A stretch of 63,835 bases of DNA, from NCBI GenBank assembly GCA_052387115.1, contig JBQTJM010000017.1, forward strand, positions 1 to 63,835, written 5' to 3'. Numbering within the stretch: position 1 is the stretch's first letter; each line of letters begins with the position of its first letter. The notes beneath the pieces are model-generated. The model did no database searches. It was not told the origin of the DNA and saw only the letters and a program-made list of their open reading frames with translations. Positions 8,698 to 16,333 of the stretch are shown in pieces. Source of the DNA: JACCXJ01 sp052387115 (GTDB lineage Bacteria; Pseudomonadota; Gammaproteobacteria; JACCXJ01). The position numbers were made by a program, and so were the translations under genes.

Positions 8698-9567
8698 ATG
8701 GTGGGCCTGGCGGCCCCTCGGCTGGTCATCGTGACCGGCCTCTCGGGGGCCGGGAAGACGGTGGTGCTGAACGCCCTCGAGGACCTGTGTTATTACACCA
8801 TCGATAACCTCCCCATCGGCTTCCTGCCGACGTTTCTGCGCCATATCGCCGAGGTCGACCAGCCGCAGTACCGGCACATGGCGATCGGGATCGATGCCCG
8901 TAACCCGGCCGATTCCCTGTTGGAATTTCCCGAGCGCCTGGTGGAGATGAGGCGCGGGGCGGTGGCCGATCTGGTGTTCGTCGAGGCCGATGACCAGACC
9001 CTGATGCGCCGTTTCAGCGAGACGCGCCGCCGCCATCCGCTCTCCAGCGAACACCGGTCGCTGGCCTTGGCGATCCAGGAAGAACGCCGCCTGCTCGGGG
9101 CCCTGTCGGAACATGCCGATCTGCGCATCGACACCAGCCACAGCTCCGTGCACCAGTTGCGCGATCGAGTGCGGGAGCGCATCGCCCTGCGTCCCGCCGG
9201 GACCCTCTCGTTGCAGCTCATCGCCTTCGGCTACAAGCACGGTGTGCCGACGGACGCGGATTTCGTGTTCGACGTGCGCTGCCTCCCGAACCCCTACTGG
9301 GAGACACGGTTGCGCGACCTGAGCGGACAGGACCCCCAGGTCGTCGACTATCTGGAGCGGGCGCCGCAGGTGCGGGACATGACGGAGCAGATCGGGGAGT
9401 TCCTGGAGCGCTGGCTGCCGCGCTTCGAGGCCGAGAGCCGCGCCTATCTCACCATCGCCATCGGTTGCACGGGTGGGCGCCACCGCTCGGTGTATGTCGT
9501 GCACCAGCTGGCGGAACGCTTCGGGAGCACCGGCCGCGCGCTACTCGTCACTCATCGGGATATGTGA
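8698..9567 (+). CDS. rapZ: RNase adapter protein RapZ
   Basis: The 289-aa P-loop protein (GLSGAGKT at 14-21, then VVLNALEDLCYYTIDNLP) is the YvcJ/RapZ family. In enterobacteria it delivers the GlmZ small RNA to RNase E and so controls amino-sugar synthesis; in other bacteria the RNA target is not known. The C-terminal domain carries the family patterns IAFGYKHGVP and IGCTGGRHRSVY. It starts on the base right after the hprK stop, so the two are surely one transcript. Confidence 0.96.
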   Translation: MVGLAAPRLVIVTGLSGAGKTVVLNALEDLCYYTIDNLPIGFLPTFLRHIAEVDQPQYRHMAIGIDARNPADSLLEFPERLVEMRRGAVADLVFVEADDQTLMRRFSETRRRHPLSSEHRSLALAIQEERRLLGALSEHADLRIDTSHSSVHQLRDRVRERIALRPAGTLSLQLIAFGYKHGVPTDADFVFDVRCLPNPYWETRLRDLSGQDPQVVDYLERAPQVRDMTEQIGEFLERWLPRFEAESRAYLTIAIGCTGGRHRSVYVVHQLAERFGSTGRALLVTHRDM

Positions 9568-9577
9568 GGGACATATA

Positions 9578-9982
9578 GTGAGCGTCGGCCTCCTGATCGT
9601 CACCCATGAGGGCCTGGGCGCCGTGCTCCTCGACAGCGCCCGCCAGGCGCTCGGCCGTTGCCCCCTCAGGACCGAGGTCCTTGGCGCGGGGGCCGACTGT
9701 GACCCCGAGGACCTCTATCGGCGCGCCACGGGGCTGTGCTCGGCCCTCGACGATGGCGACGGGGTCCTGGTCCTGACCGATCTGTACGGCGCGACGCCCA
9801 GCAATGTAGCGGAGCGCCTCGTAGACTCGCGTCAGGACCGGCGACTGGTCGCCGGTCTCAACCTGCCGATGCTGATCCGCGTATTCAACTATCCGGGTAT
9901 GGGCCTGGAGGGCCTGGTGGCCAAGGCGCTGAGTGCCGGACGTGACGGGGTGTTCCAAGTGGCCGGCGCGGCCGCGTGCTGA
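9578..9982 (+). CDS. PTS EIIA component, mannose type
   Basis: The 134-aa protein is a free-standing EIIA of the mannose family with its phospho-accepting histidine at position 10 (LIVTHEGLG). The core TDLYGATPSNVA and the tail FNYPGMGLEGLVAKAL are typical. No EIIB, EIIC or EIID gene is near, so it probably has a regulatory role with the rest of this PTS, as in other proteobacteria that carry this operon. The GTG start at 9578 follows rapZ by 10 bases and gives the family-standard His10. Confidence 0.92.
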   Translation: MSVGLLIVTHEGLGAVLLDSARQALGRCPLRTEVLGAGADCDPEDLYRRATGLCSALDDGDGVLVLTDLYGATPSNVAERLVDSRQDRRLVAGLNLPMLIRVFNYPGMGLEGLVAKALSAGRDGVFQVAGAAAC

Positions 9983-9987
9983 CCCAC

Positions 9988-10257
9988 ATGGAGGAGCGTC
10001 GGGTGGTCATCGTCAATAAGCTCGGCCTGCACGCGCGGGCGGCCGCGCGTTTCGTGCAGCTGGCCGCCAGCTTCGAGTGTCAGATCACCGTGGCGCGGGA
10101 CGGGCGCGAGGTCAACGGCAAGAGCATCATGGGCGTCATGATGCTGGCCGCCCACCGGGGGAGCGAGATCGCCATCTCTGCGAGCGGCGGCGACGAGCAC
10201 GAGGCCGTTCGACGGCTCGAGGCCCTGATCTGCGATCGCTTCGGGGAGGGCGAATGA
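9988..10257 (+). CDS. ptsH: Phosphocarrier protein HPr
   Basis: HPr carries phosphate from EI to the EIIA proteins. ATG 9988 is chosen because it makes the 89-aa product carry the two canonical sites at their normal numbers: His15 in GLHARAA and Ser46 in NGKSIMGVM, the target of HPr kinase. A longer GTG start at 9976 would overlap the EIIA gene. The gene ends by overlapping ptsI (ATGA). Confidence 0.95.
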   Translation: MEERRVVIVNKLGLHARAAARFVQLAASFECQITVARDGREVNGKSIMGVMMLAAHRGSEIAISASGGDEHEAVRRLEALICDRFGEGE

Positions 10258-12002
10258 GCATCGCGCTGCACGGGATCGGGGTCGCCAGGGGGATCGCCAT
10301 CGGTAAGGCGCATATCCTGGTCCGGGACCAGCTCGAGATCAGCGAGTACTGCGTCGCGCTGGAGTTCGTGGAAGACGAGGTGCGGCGCCTCGACGAGGCC
10401 ACCGTCCTGGCGCGCCAGCAACTGCGCGCCATCCGCGGGCACATCCCTCGGAGCACGGCGGCCGACATCGCGGCCTTCATCGATACACACGTCTTGATGC
10501 TGGAAGACGCGGCATTGAGCCAGGAGCCGGCGCGCCTCATCCGCGAGCGCCGTTGCAACGCCGAGTGGGCCTTGCGGTTGCAGCGCGACGCCCTGGTCGC
10601 GGTATTCGAGGAGATGGACGACCCCTATCTCCGCACCCGCAAGGACGACGTGGACCACGTGGTCCACCGTATCCAACGCGTCCTCCAGAACCAGGGACCC
10701 CTGCGTCACGAGGTCCCCGACAGCCGGCTCGCCGGATACATCATCGTCGCCGACGACCTGACCCCGGCCGACACCGTGGTCATGCAACACCACGGGATCG
10801 CGGCCTTCGTGACCGAGTGCGGCGGGGCCACCTCGCACACCGCGATCCTGGCGCGCAGCCTCGGGATCCCGAGTATCGTAGCCCTGCACCAGGCGCGCCG
10901 CTATGTGCGCGAGGACGATGTGCTCATCGTCGACGGGGGCAAGGGGGTGGTGGTGCTGGACCCCGATGCCAGGACCCTCGAGTATTACCAGGGTCTGCAG
11001 CGCCGGGAGCGGGACGACCTCGCCGAGCTCGGCAAGCTCAAGGGGGCGCCGGCCCGGACCGAGGACGGCATTGCCGTGGTCCTGGAGGCCAACATCGAGT
11101 TGCCCAAGGACTTCGAGACGGTGCTGACCGTGGGCGCCGCCGGCGTCGGCCTCTATCGTACCGAGTACCTCTATATGAATCGCCCACAACCCCCTGACGA
11201 GGGCGAGCATTTCGAGGTCTATACCGAGGTGCTGCGGCTACTCGAGCCCCTGCCCATCACCATCCGGACCTTGGACATCGGGGCCGACAAGGAGATGGAC
11301 GGGGGCGCGCGCGGCGACTGCCCCATCGCCGCCAACCCGGCGCTCGGGCTGCGCGCCGTGCGCCTGTGCCTGAAGGAGCCGCGGCTGTTCCTCCCCCAGC
11401 TGCGCGCCATCCTCCGGGCCTCGGCGCTGGGGCCGGTGCGGCTCCTGATCCCGATGCTGGCCAGCCTGCAGGAGTTGCATCAGGTATTGGCCATCATCGA
11501 AGGGATCCGCCAGGAGTTGCGGGCGGCCTCCATCCCTTTCAATCCGGATATGCCGATCGGCGGCATGATCGAGGTACCGGCGGCCGCGGTGTGTGCCGAC
11601 CTGTTTGCTCAGGAGTTGGATTTCCTGTCCATCGGTACCAACGACCTCATCCAGTACACGATGGCCATCGACCGCGTCAACGACGAGGTGAGCTATCTTT
11701 ATGATCCGTTGAATCTCGGTGTCTTGCGGCTCATCAAGACCACGATCGATGCCGCCGCGCGCTGTCGCATCCCGGTGGCCATGTGCGGGGAGATGGCCGG
11801 CGATCTGCGCTATGTGCGCCTGCTCCTGGGGTTGGGCTTGAGGGAGTTCAGCGTCCACCCGGCGACCCTCCTGGAGGTCAAGCGCATCGTCAACTCGACC
11901 TCGTTCGGTGCCGTGGCGACGCTCGCCGCACAGCTCCTGAACAGTCGTTCCCCCGGCGAGGCCCAGGAACTGCTCATCGCCATCAACAGCGGCGTGGTGT
12001 AA
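10254..12002 (+). CDS. ptsI: Phosphoenolpyruvate-protein phosphotransferase (enzyme I)
   Basis: The 582-aa enzyme takes phosphate from PEP and passes it to HPr. The swivelling phosphohistidine domain has GGATSHTAILARS with the active His at about 195. The PEP-binding barrel shows GLYRTEYLYM, RTLDIGADKEMD and the dimer-region pattern SIGTNDLIQY. ATG 10254 overlaps the HPr stop and gives the standard start MSIALHGIGVARG. It closes the PTS operon. No transport component follows, so the chain seems purely regulatory. Confidence 0.97.
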   Translation: MSIALHGIGVARGIAIGKAHILVRDQLEISEYCVALEFVEDEVRRLDEATVLARQQLRAIRGHIPRSTAADIAAFIDTHVLMLEDAALSQEPARLIRERRCNAEWALRLQRDALVAVFEEMDDPYLRTRKDDVDHVVHRIQRVLQNQGPLRHEVPDSRLAGYIIVADDLTPADTVVMQHHGIAAFVTECGGATSHTAILARSLGIPSIVALHQARRYVREDDVLIVDGGKGVVVLDPDARTLEYYQGLQRRERDDLAELGKLKGAPARTEDGIAVVLEANIELPKDFETVLTVGAAGVGLYRTEYLYMNRPQPPDEGEHFEVYTEVLRLLEPLPITIRTLDIGADKEMDGGARGDCPIAANPALGLRAVRLCLKEPRLFLPQLRAILRASALGPVRLLIPMLASLQELHQVLAIIEGIRQELRAASIPFNPDMPIGGMIEVPAAAVCADLFAQELDFLSIGTNDLIQYTMAIDRVNDEVSYLYDPLNLGVLRLIKTTIDAAARCRIPVAMCGEMAGDLRYVRLLLGLGLREFSVHPATLLEVKRIVNSTSFGAVATLAAQLLNSRSPGEAQELLIAINSGVV

Positions 12003-12805
12003 AGCCGCTCGGTGCACGCAACCCGACGGGTGCGCACAACAGGTCTTTTCTCGCCCGCTCATATTCACAATATATTGCTTTACACAGGCGTGCGAACCTG
12101 CCCTTCCTGGATTATCCGGATTGAGCACTTGAAACAAAGGCGCAACGTTCGCTTTTGGCGAAATGAAGCGCTTTGCAGTAGACAAAGCACCGGACTTTCG
12201 GTCCGTAAACGCCACCGCATCGGAACGCTTCGTTTGAGCCATCCGTTTTGTGACCGAGGCTTGGGTGTTGCTGCGTGACCATCCGCTTGATGAGACGCCA
12301 GCGGTGGGAGAAATCCTCATCTCCGGGAGGCCCCCCGCGCGTTGTCCATGAGGGAACGGGCCAGCGAGAGGAGCGGCTCTTCGCAAAGGGACTTCCCGAC
12401 GGGCAGGCCGGCAGCGCGCATGCAAAGTGTTCGGGATCCCGCCGCCGACGATGAGCCGGTCGACTTTCTCGATCAGGGACTCGAGTAAACCAAGCTTGGT
12501 GGAGATCTTGCGATCCGCTTGCAGCAGCCTCCCTGACGCGCTTTGTTCCTCCTAAGCAGCAGGCCGTGCTCGGGGCTCTTCGGCCAACCCGACCGAAGCT
12601 TCTACGCCACTGAGCTGATCGGCCTGATCGGGGCGGGGTCCGGCGCGGTACAATGGGAAGTAGCATCGCCGTCTGGCTGTCGGCCGTACCAACTGACCGC
12701 GGCAGCGTTCCGCGCTGAATGCCTAATGGTGGAAGAAATCGCTCGCCACGCTCCGCTTTCGCGGGCTCGCTATCGGCGAGACAACAGGCACTGGAGGTCC
12801 GAACG
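12003..12805 (+). other. 800-bp stretch without an intact gene
   Basis: Between ptsI and the PIN module there is no intact gene. It holds the pgk relic described separately. Before the relic, a short frame from ATG 12163 reads MKRFAVDKAPDFRSVNATAS, stops, and continues in frame for about 37 more plausible residues (RFVTEAWVLLRDHPLDETPA), so it may be another decayed gene that I cannot name. The last 270 bases show a TACAAT hexamer near 12649 as a possible -10 element for the following operon. Confidence 0.5.
12341..12516 (-). pseudogene. Relic of a second phosphoglycerate kinase gene (internal fragment)
   Basis: About 176 bases match, with substitutions and small indels, the central part of the intact pgk of this window (16802-16977, same orientation). 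The relic still reads KLGLLESLIEKVDRLIVGGG on the minus strand, then is frameshifted (one extra base near 12425), and weak similarity continues toward 12311. Nothing of the N- or C-terminal coding parts is visible on either side. It is a diverged, truncated extra copy, not a recent duplication. It could come from an ancient duplication or from transfer of a pgk-bearing fragment. Confidence 0.8.
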
Positions 12806-13735
12806 ATGATCACAGACATGACATTCGAATTGGCATTGCTCCGTTTCGATGGTGAGCGCTTCGCCGGGCATGCCCTCGATGTGGATTGTACCCAGGAGTT
12901 GATTGCTTACAGGGATCTGGTCCTGGAATGCGCCAAGGCCTTTTGGCGCCGAAAATACCCGGACCGGGCGCGTCTGCCGAAGGGTTTCGAGGGCGGCTTT
13001 CGCTTGCAATTCGACCGGCTGGAAGCGGGTTCAGCCATCGTACCCTTGCGGCGTGTGCGCATACCCGAGCAAGGCGAGCTTGACCTGGGCGATGAGTTCG
13101 ACGAGGCGGCCGAACTGATCGATCGGGCGATTACTGCTGCGGATGTGGACGATCTGCTGCCCTCGGAACTGCCGACCCATGTCATCCCGTTGTTCCGGGA
13201 GTTGGGAAAGACACTGCGGGACGACGAAGTTCTATTCACCCGCGCTCGGCGCACCAAAGTCGAGGCTGCTTACACCCTCAAGGCACGGCTCACCTTAGCC
13301 GAATGGCTTGGCCCGAGTTACGAGGATAAGGCCGATGTTGTAGGCGAGGTGCGTATGGCTAATGTGGGGCCTAGCCGATTCGCCTTGCAGATAGAGCAGG
13401 CGGGCGCGACCGTCCTGGTAGATGGCAAGTTCGCTCCTGAGCAGGAGGGCAGGGTGCTTCAGGCTCTGAACGAACACCGAATGGTCAGGCTCCGTGTGGT
13501 TGGCATCGGCGAGTTCGCAACTGCCGACAGGATGCTGAAACGGTTCGTGCGAGTCGATGACGTCCGCCTAGCCTCGGGCGAAGCGCTCCAGTTCGACGAC
13601 AGCGTTCCGCCGATCTGGGAACAGCTTGGCGCTATTGGACGCTCGGCCCCACCGGGAGCATGGGATGCCGTGCCGTCCGACTTATCGGTGCGGATCGATG
13701 AGATCGTGTATGGCAGCGGCGTTGGGGGCACATGA
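12806..13735 (+). CDS. 309-aa partner protein of a PIN nuclease (putative antitoxin-like)
   Basis: I do not recognise a named family. The protein starts MITDMTFELALLRFDGERFA, is acidic to neutral and has no signal peptide or membrane segment, so it should be cytoplasmic. ATG 12806 is supported by GGAGG at 12793-12797. Residues 180-290 alternate strands and charged turns like a small beta-barrel (VVGEVRMANVGPSRFALQIE, then VVGIGEFATADRML). Its stop overlaps the start of the PIN-domain gene (ATGA), the arrangement of a toxin-antitoxin pair, but at 309 aa it is far larger than usual antitoxins. The role is inferred from context only. Confidence 0.6.
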   Translation: MITDMTFELALLRFDGERFAGHALDVDCTQELIAYRDLVLECAKAFWRRKYPDRARLPKGFEGGFRLQFDRLEAGSAIVPLRRVRIPEQGELDLGDEFDEAAELIDRAITAADVDDLLPSELPTHVIPLFRELGKTLRDDEVLFTRARRTKVEAAYTLKARLTLAEWLGPSYEDKADVVGEVRMANVGPSRFALQIEQAGATVLVDGKFAPEQEGRVLQALNEHRMVRLRVVGIGEFATADRMLKRFVRVDDVRLASGEALQFDDSVPPIWEQLGAIGRSAPPGAWDAVPSDLSVRIDEIVYGSGVGGT

Positions 13736-14151
13736 AGGTCGTCTTTGCCGATACCGGCTACTGGGTCGCCGTACTTAATCCGAAAGACGATTGGAACACC
13801 AGAGCGAACGAGGTTTCTCGATCGTTGGCTAAGGTCCGCATCGTGACAACCGAGATGGTCTTGGCCGAGCTGCTGGCGGCGTTGTCGAAGGTCTCCGTCA
13901 GACCGATGGCCGTTCAAGGTGTAGAGAGTATTTGCGCCGACCCGAACATCGAGGTCGTCCCACAAACGTCACTTCAGTTCGGCGAGGCGTTCGCGACGTA
14001 TAAGCGCATGGTGGACAAGGAGTGGAGTCTCACCGATTGCGCTTCGTTCGACGTCATGAGTTCTCGCGGTATTTCCGAGGCGCTGGCGCACGACCACCAT
14101 TTTGAGCAGGCCGGCTTTCGCGCCCTTCTTCGGGAAGACGCGAATCCATGA
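13732..14151 (+). CDS. PIN-domain nuclease, probable toxin
   Basis: The 139-aa protein has the PIN fold's acidic pattern: D7 in FADTGYWVA, E46 in EMVLAELLAAL, D103 in SLTDCASFDVM and a further acidic D/H-rich segment at 121-124 (AHDHHFEQAGF). PIN proteins of this size are usually VapC-like RNases. It is intact, which sets it apart from the other toxin genes of the window. It overlaps the 309-aa partner by four bases, so the two are co-translated. Confidence 0.82.
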   Translation: MKVVFADTGYWVAVLNPKDDWNTRANEVSRSLAKVRIVTTEMVLAELLAALSKVSVRPMAVQGVESICADPNIEVVPQTSLQFGEAFATYKRMVDKEWSLTDCASFDVMSSRGISEALAHDHHFEQAGFRALLREDANP

Positions 14152-14317
14152 ATCCTGCCATTTCCCGTGCCTCCACGACAGTACCGACGAGCACGGCGTG
14201 GTATCTGGGTGCGCGGCTACTGCGATGCTTTGACCTTGATCCACGAACGAAAGAGTAGGCGAATCCGTCGAGATATCGTTGCTAGCTTGCCGTGTGTTCT
14301 CAGTTCGGCTACATTCG

Positions 14318-14332
14318 TTGCTGAACTGAGAA
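14318..14332. promoter_or_regulatory. Possible operator: CTGAACTGAGAAC next to the HTH-MNT start
   Basis: The motif GTTCTCAGTTCGGC (14292-14305) and its inverted counterpart GCTGAACTGAGAAC (14319-14332) flank a 13-base spacer (14306-14318) just upstream of the HTH-MNT start codon. The arms match as GTTCTCAGTT / AACTGAGAAC. The position and symmetry suit binding by the gene's own winged-helix domain. This is inference from symmetry only. Confidence 0.45.
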
Positions 14333-14333
14333 C

Positions 14334-14915
14334 ATGAAGAGCCTGGTCGACCATCTTCTGGGGGACACGCGCACCGCAATCCTGGCGGCGTTGTTGCTGC
14401 GGCCGGAGGAACGTGTGCACGTCCGCGAACTGGCGCGGCTGACCGGCGCCTCGCCGGGGACGCTGCACCGCGAGCTGACGGCGCTCGCTGCGCTGGGGGT
14501 GCTGTGTCGCGAGGCAGTGGGGAGGCAGGTGTTCTTTGCGGCTAATCGTGACTGCCCGGTGTTCGAGGAGCTCGCAGGCCTGTTGCGCAAGACGGCCGGC
14601 TTGGTCGACGTCGTACATGGCGCACTTCAACCGCATGCCGCTCGGATCTATGCGGTGTTCATCTATGGCTCGCTCGCGGCGGGCACTGAATCGTCGCAGA
14701 GCGACGTGGACGTCATGATCCTCGGCGACCTGCCGTTCGGCGAGGCGGTCAAGGCGTTGGCGCCGGCCCAGGGAGCGCTGCGACGCGAGGTCAATCCGAC
14801 CGTCATGAAGGCCGAAGACTTCCGCCGCAAGCGGGCGGAGAAGGATGGGTTCGTCTTGACGGTGTGGAAGGCACCCAAGCTGTGGGTAATCGGCAGCGAA
14901 AATGAGCTTGGATAA
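14334..14915 (+). CDS. HTH-MNT protein: winged helix fused to minimal nucleotidyltransferase
   Basis: Residues 1-75 form an ArsR-like winged helix (HVRELARLTGASPGTLHREL). Residues 95-190 form a minimal nucleotidyltransferase with the GSLAAGTESSQSDVDVMILG motif, which supplies the two catalytic aspartates. MNT proteins of this kind are antitoxins of HEPN RNases, which they inactivate by AMPylation, while the HTH likely autoregulates. Consistent with this, the overlapping downstream frame is a broken HEPN gene. The start is the ATG directly after the sequence TTGCTGAACTGAGAAC, which is part of an inverted repeat (AGTTCAG/CTGAACT) that could be its operator. Confidence 0.82.
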   Translation: MKSLVDHLLGDTRTAILAALLLRPEERVHVRELARLTGASPGTLHRELTALAALGVLCREAVGRQVFFAANRDCPVFEELAGLLRKTAGLVDVVHGALQPHAARIYAVFIYGSLAAGTESSQSDVDVMILGDLPFGEAVKALAPAQGALRREVNPTVMKAEDFRRKRAEKDGFVLTVWKAPKLWVIGSENELG

Positions 14916-15047
14916 TCTCTTCCGTACGGGCTAGCTCAAGCCCCACGCGCCAACCGTCGCGGAGGTCCGGCGCCTGCTCGCGGCAGCCGGGCGAAACTTA
15001 CACGACGCTCGCGTCGCCGGGATCAGCGACGAAACACGCTTCGACAC
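14902..15047 (+). pseudogene. Broken HEPN-domain gene (toxin partner of the MNT protein)
   Basis: From an ATG that overlaps the end of the MNT gene, the translation MSLDNLFRTG meets a TAG at codon 11 and then continues in the same frame as LKPHAPTVAEVRRLLAAAG, RNLHDARVAGISDETRFD. This is the start of the HEPN proteins that normally pair with such MNT genes. After about 48 codons the similarity ends abruptly, where sequence of an hsdM gene begins. Both the stop and the truncation kill the HEPN RNase, while the antitoxin-like partner is intact. Confidence 0.75.
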
Positions 15048-15570
15048 GAGCGGCTGCCCACCGGCCTCTTCTACGCACAAGGCGTGAAGGCGAACGTGCT
15101 GTTCTTCGACAAGAAGCCGGCGAGCGAAACCCCGTGGACCCGGAAGCTCTGGATCTACGACCTGCGCACCAACAAGCACTTCACACTTAAGACCAACCCA
15201 CTCAGGCGTGAAGACTTGGACGAGTTCGTCACGTGTTACAACCCGTCGAACCGGCACGATCGGAAGGCTAGCTAGGTGGTCGGAGGGGAGATCCCCTCAC
15301 CCGCACGCTCTTCCGAAGGGAGGAGGGACGGTGCGTAGCGGGCGGCGCCGCGCGAGTGAGAGAATTGGGAGTGAGGGCCGCTGGCGCTGCTACGGCTACG
15401 ACGAGCTGATCGCCCGGGACAAGGCGAGCCTCGATATCTTCTGGCTGAAGGACGACTCCCTCGCGGATTCCGATAATCTTCCGCCGCCGAACGTGATCGT
15501 GCAGGAGATCGTCGATGACCTGGAGGCGGCGCTGGAGCAGTTTCGGTTGATTGCAGGGGACCTCAACGAT
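15048..15570 (+). pseudogene. Relic of a type I restriction modification subunit gene (hsdM C-terminus)
   Basis: The first part reads RLPTGLFYAQGVKANVLFFD, then TPWTRKLWIYDLRTNKHFTL to NPSNRHDRK, the well-conserved C-terminal part of HsdM DNA methyltransferases. A stop and about 100 bases of unrelated or scrambled sequence follow (15276-15375). The gene then resumes in another frame with YDELIARDKASLDIFWLKDD to QEIVDDLEAALEQFRLIAGD. The upstream catalytic domain (NPPF motif) is absent. It is therefore a dead fragment, fused head-on to the HEPN relic. No hsdS or hsdR is visible nearby. Confidence 0.82.
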
Positions 15571-15972
15571 TCGGCACGCGTTGACGCTCGCGTGGTCGGG
15601 CGAGATCGCCGGCGTACGGGGAAGTTTGGGGTCGGTGTTCGTGGCGTAGTCCCAGCAGAAGGACTGCCCGCCGGCCGTTCGGTCGATCTGCACGGCCAGC
15701 AGGCCCACGGTGAGGGTCGGGGTGTCTCCGGGCGCGCGACGACCGCATTAATAGGGTAGACTTCATTGAACGACGGTATCAGTCATCAATGCACAAGCTC
15801 TTCAAGAGCGTCAATTAATTCCGGGATGTCATTTCGACCGAAGGGAGAAATCTCGCAGCGATACCGTTGGGCGACGTAGCAATAAGATTGCTCGTTACGC
15901 TCGAAATGACAAACTAATGAGAGGTTCCTTGAGATCCATTGCAAGCAAGGGGAGTGAAGGTGCCATTGACGC
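15571..15972 (+). other. Stretch without an intact gene between the hsdM relic and a small gene
   Basis: The minus strand at about 15580-15720 carries a gene-like fragment (GLLAVQIDRTAGGQSFCWDY, then ATNTDPKLPRTPAI) with no start or recognisable family. It is followed by the palindromic element listed separately. I see no intact gene. Confidence 0.45.
15827..15911. repeat. Palindromic intergenic element with TGTCATTTCGA termini
   Basis: An 85-base element is bounded by perfect inverted 11-mers, TGTCATTTCGA (15827-15837) and TCGAAATGACA (15901-15911). The inner sequence also pairs partly (GAAGGGAGAAATCTC against the GAT.GCTCGTTACGC side). This is the layout of dispersed palindromic/MITE-like repeats with the TGTCATTtCGA...TCgAAATGACA signature found in many bacterial genomes. 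Copy number cannot be judged from one copy. Confidence 0.7.
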
Positions 15973-16254
15973 ATGGGAACAACGGAGCTCGGGAGGATGA
16001 AACTGAAACATGAGGCGGAATTGGTCAAAGGTGCGATTCTCGCCGGCGTGACGTATGTTGAAGGCCGGGGAGCCGCCGTGTTTGAGGCGACGGACTCGGC
16101 AAGCGAGAAGATCCTCTATATCTACCGACTGCTGGTCCACGATAAGGTCATTCAACCCTTGCCGGAGGATCAGGTCTCGCAACAATCCATGCGGCACAAG
16201 CTTGCCCTCTGGTACGCCAAGCAACTGCCGAAGGATCATCCTCTGCTGAAATAG
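15973..16254 (+). CDS. Small conserved-looking protein of unknown function
   Basis: The 93-aa product (or 85 aa from ATG 15997, MKLKHEAELVKGAILAGV) has an alpha/beta-like pattern, no signal peptide and no cysteine. Its end, RHKLALWYAKQLPKDHPLLK, is well composed and codon use matches the neighbourhood, so I regard it as a real gene. GAAGG near 15957 could serve ATG 15973, while GGGAGG sits too close to ATG 15997. It lies alone between relics and the convergent pgk gene. No function is proposed. Confidence 0.5.
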   Translation: MGTTELGRMKLKHEAELVKGAILAGVTYVEGRGAAVFEATDSASEKILYIYRLLVHDKVIQPLPEDQVSQQSMRHKLALWYAKQLPKDHPLLK

Positions 16255-16333
16255 GCGCTGGCCAAGTCAGGCGGGCGGAGGCGGGGCGCACTAGAAATAG
16301 GACGCGGTATCCGATCTTCGGCCGGGGGAGCCC

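Noticed and set aside
15580..15720. Minus-strand fragment reading GLLAVQIDRTAGGQSFCWDY
   Set aside because: It looks gene-like but has no start, no end and no family that I can name; not listed as a separate gene.
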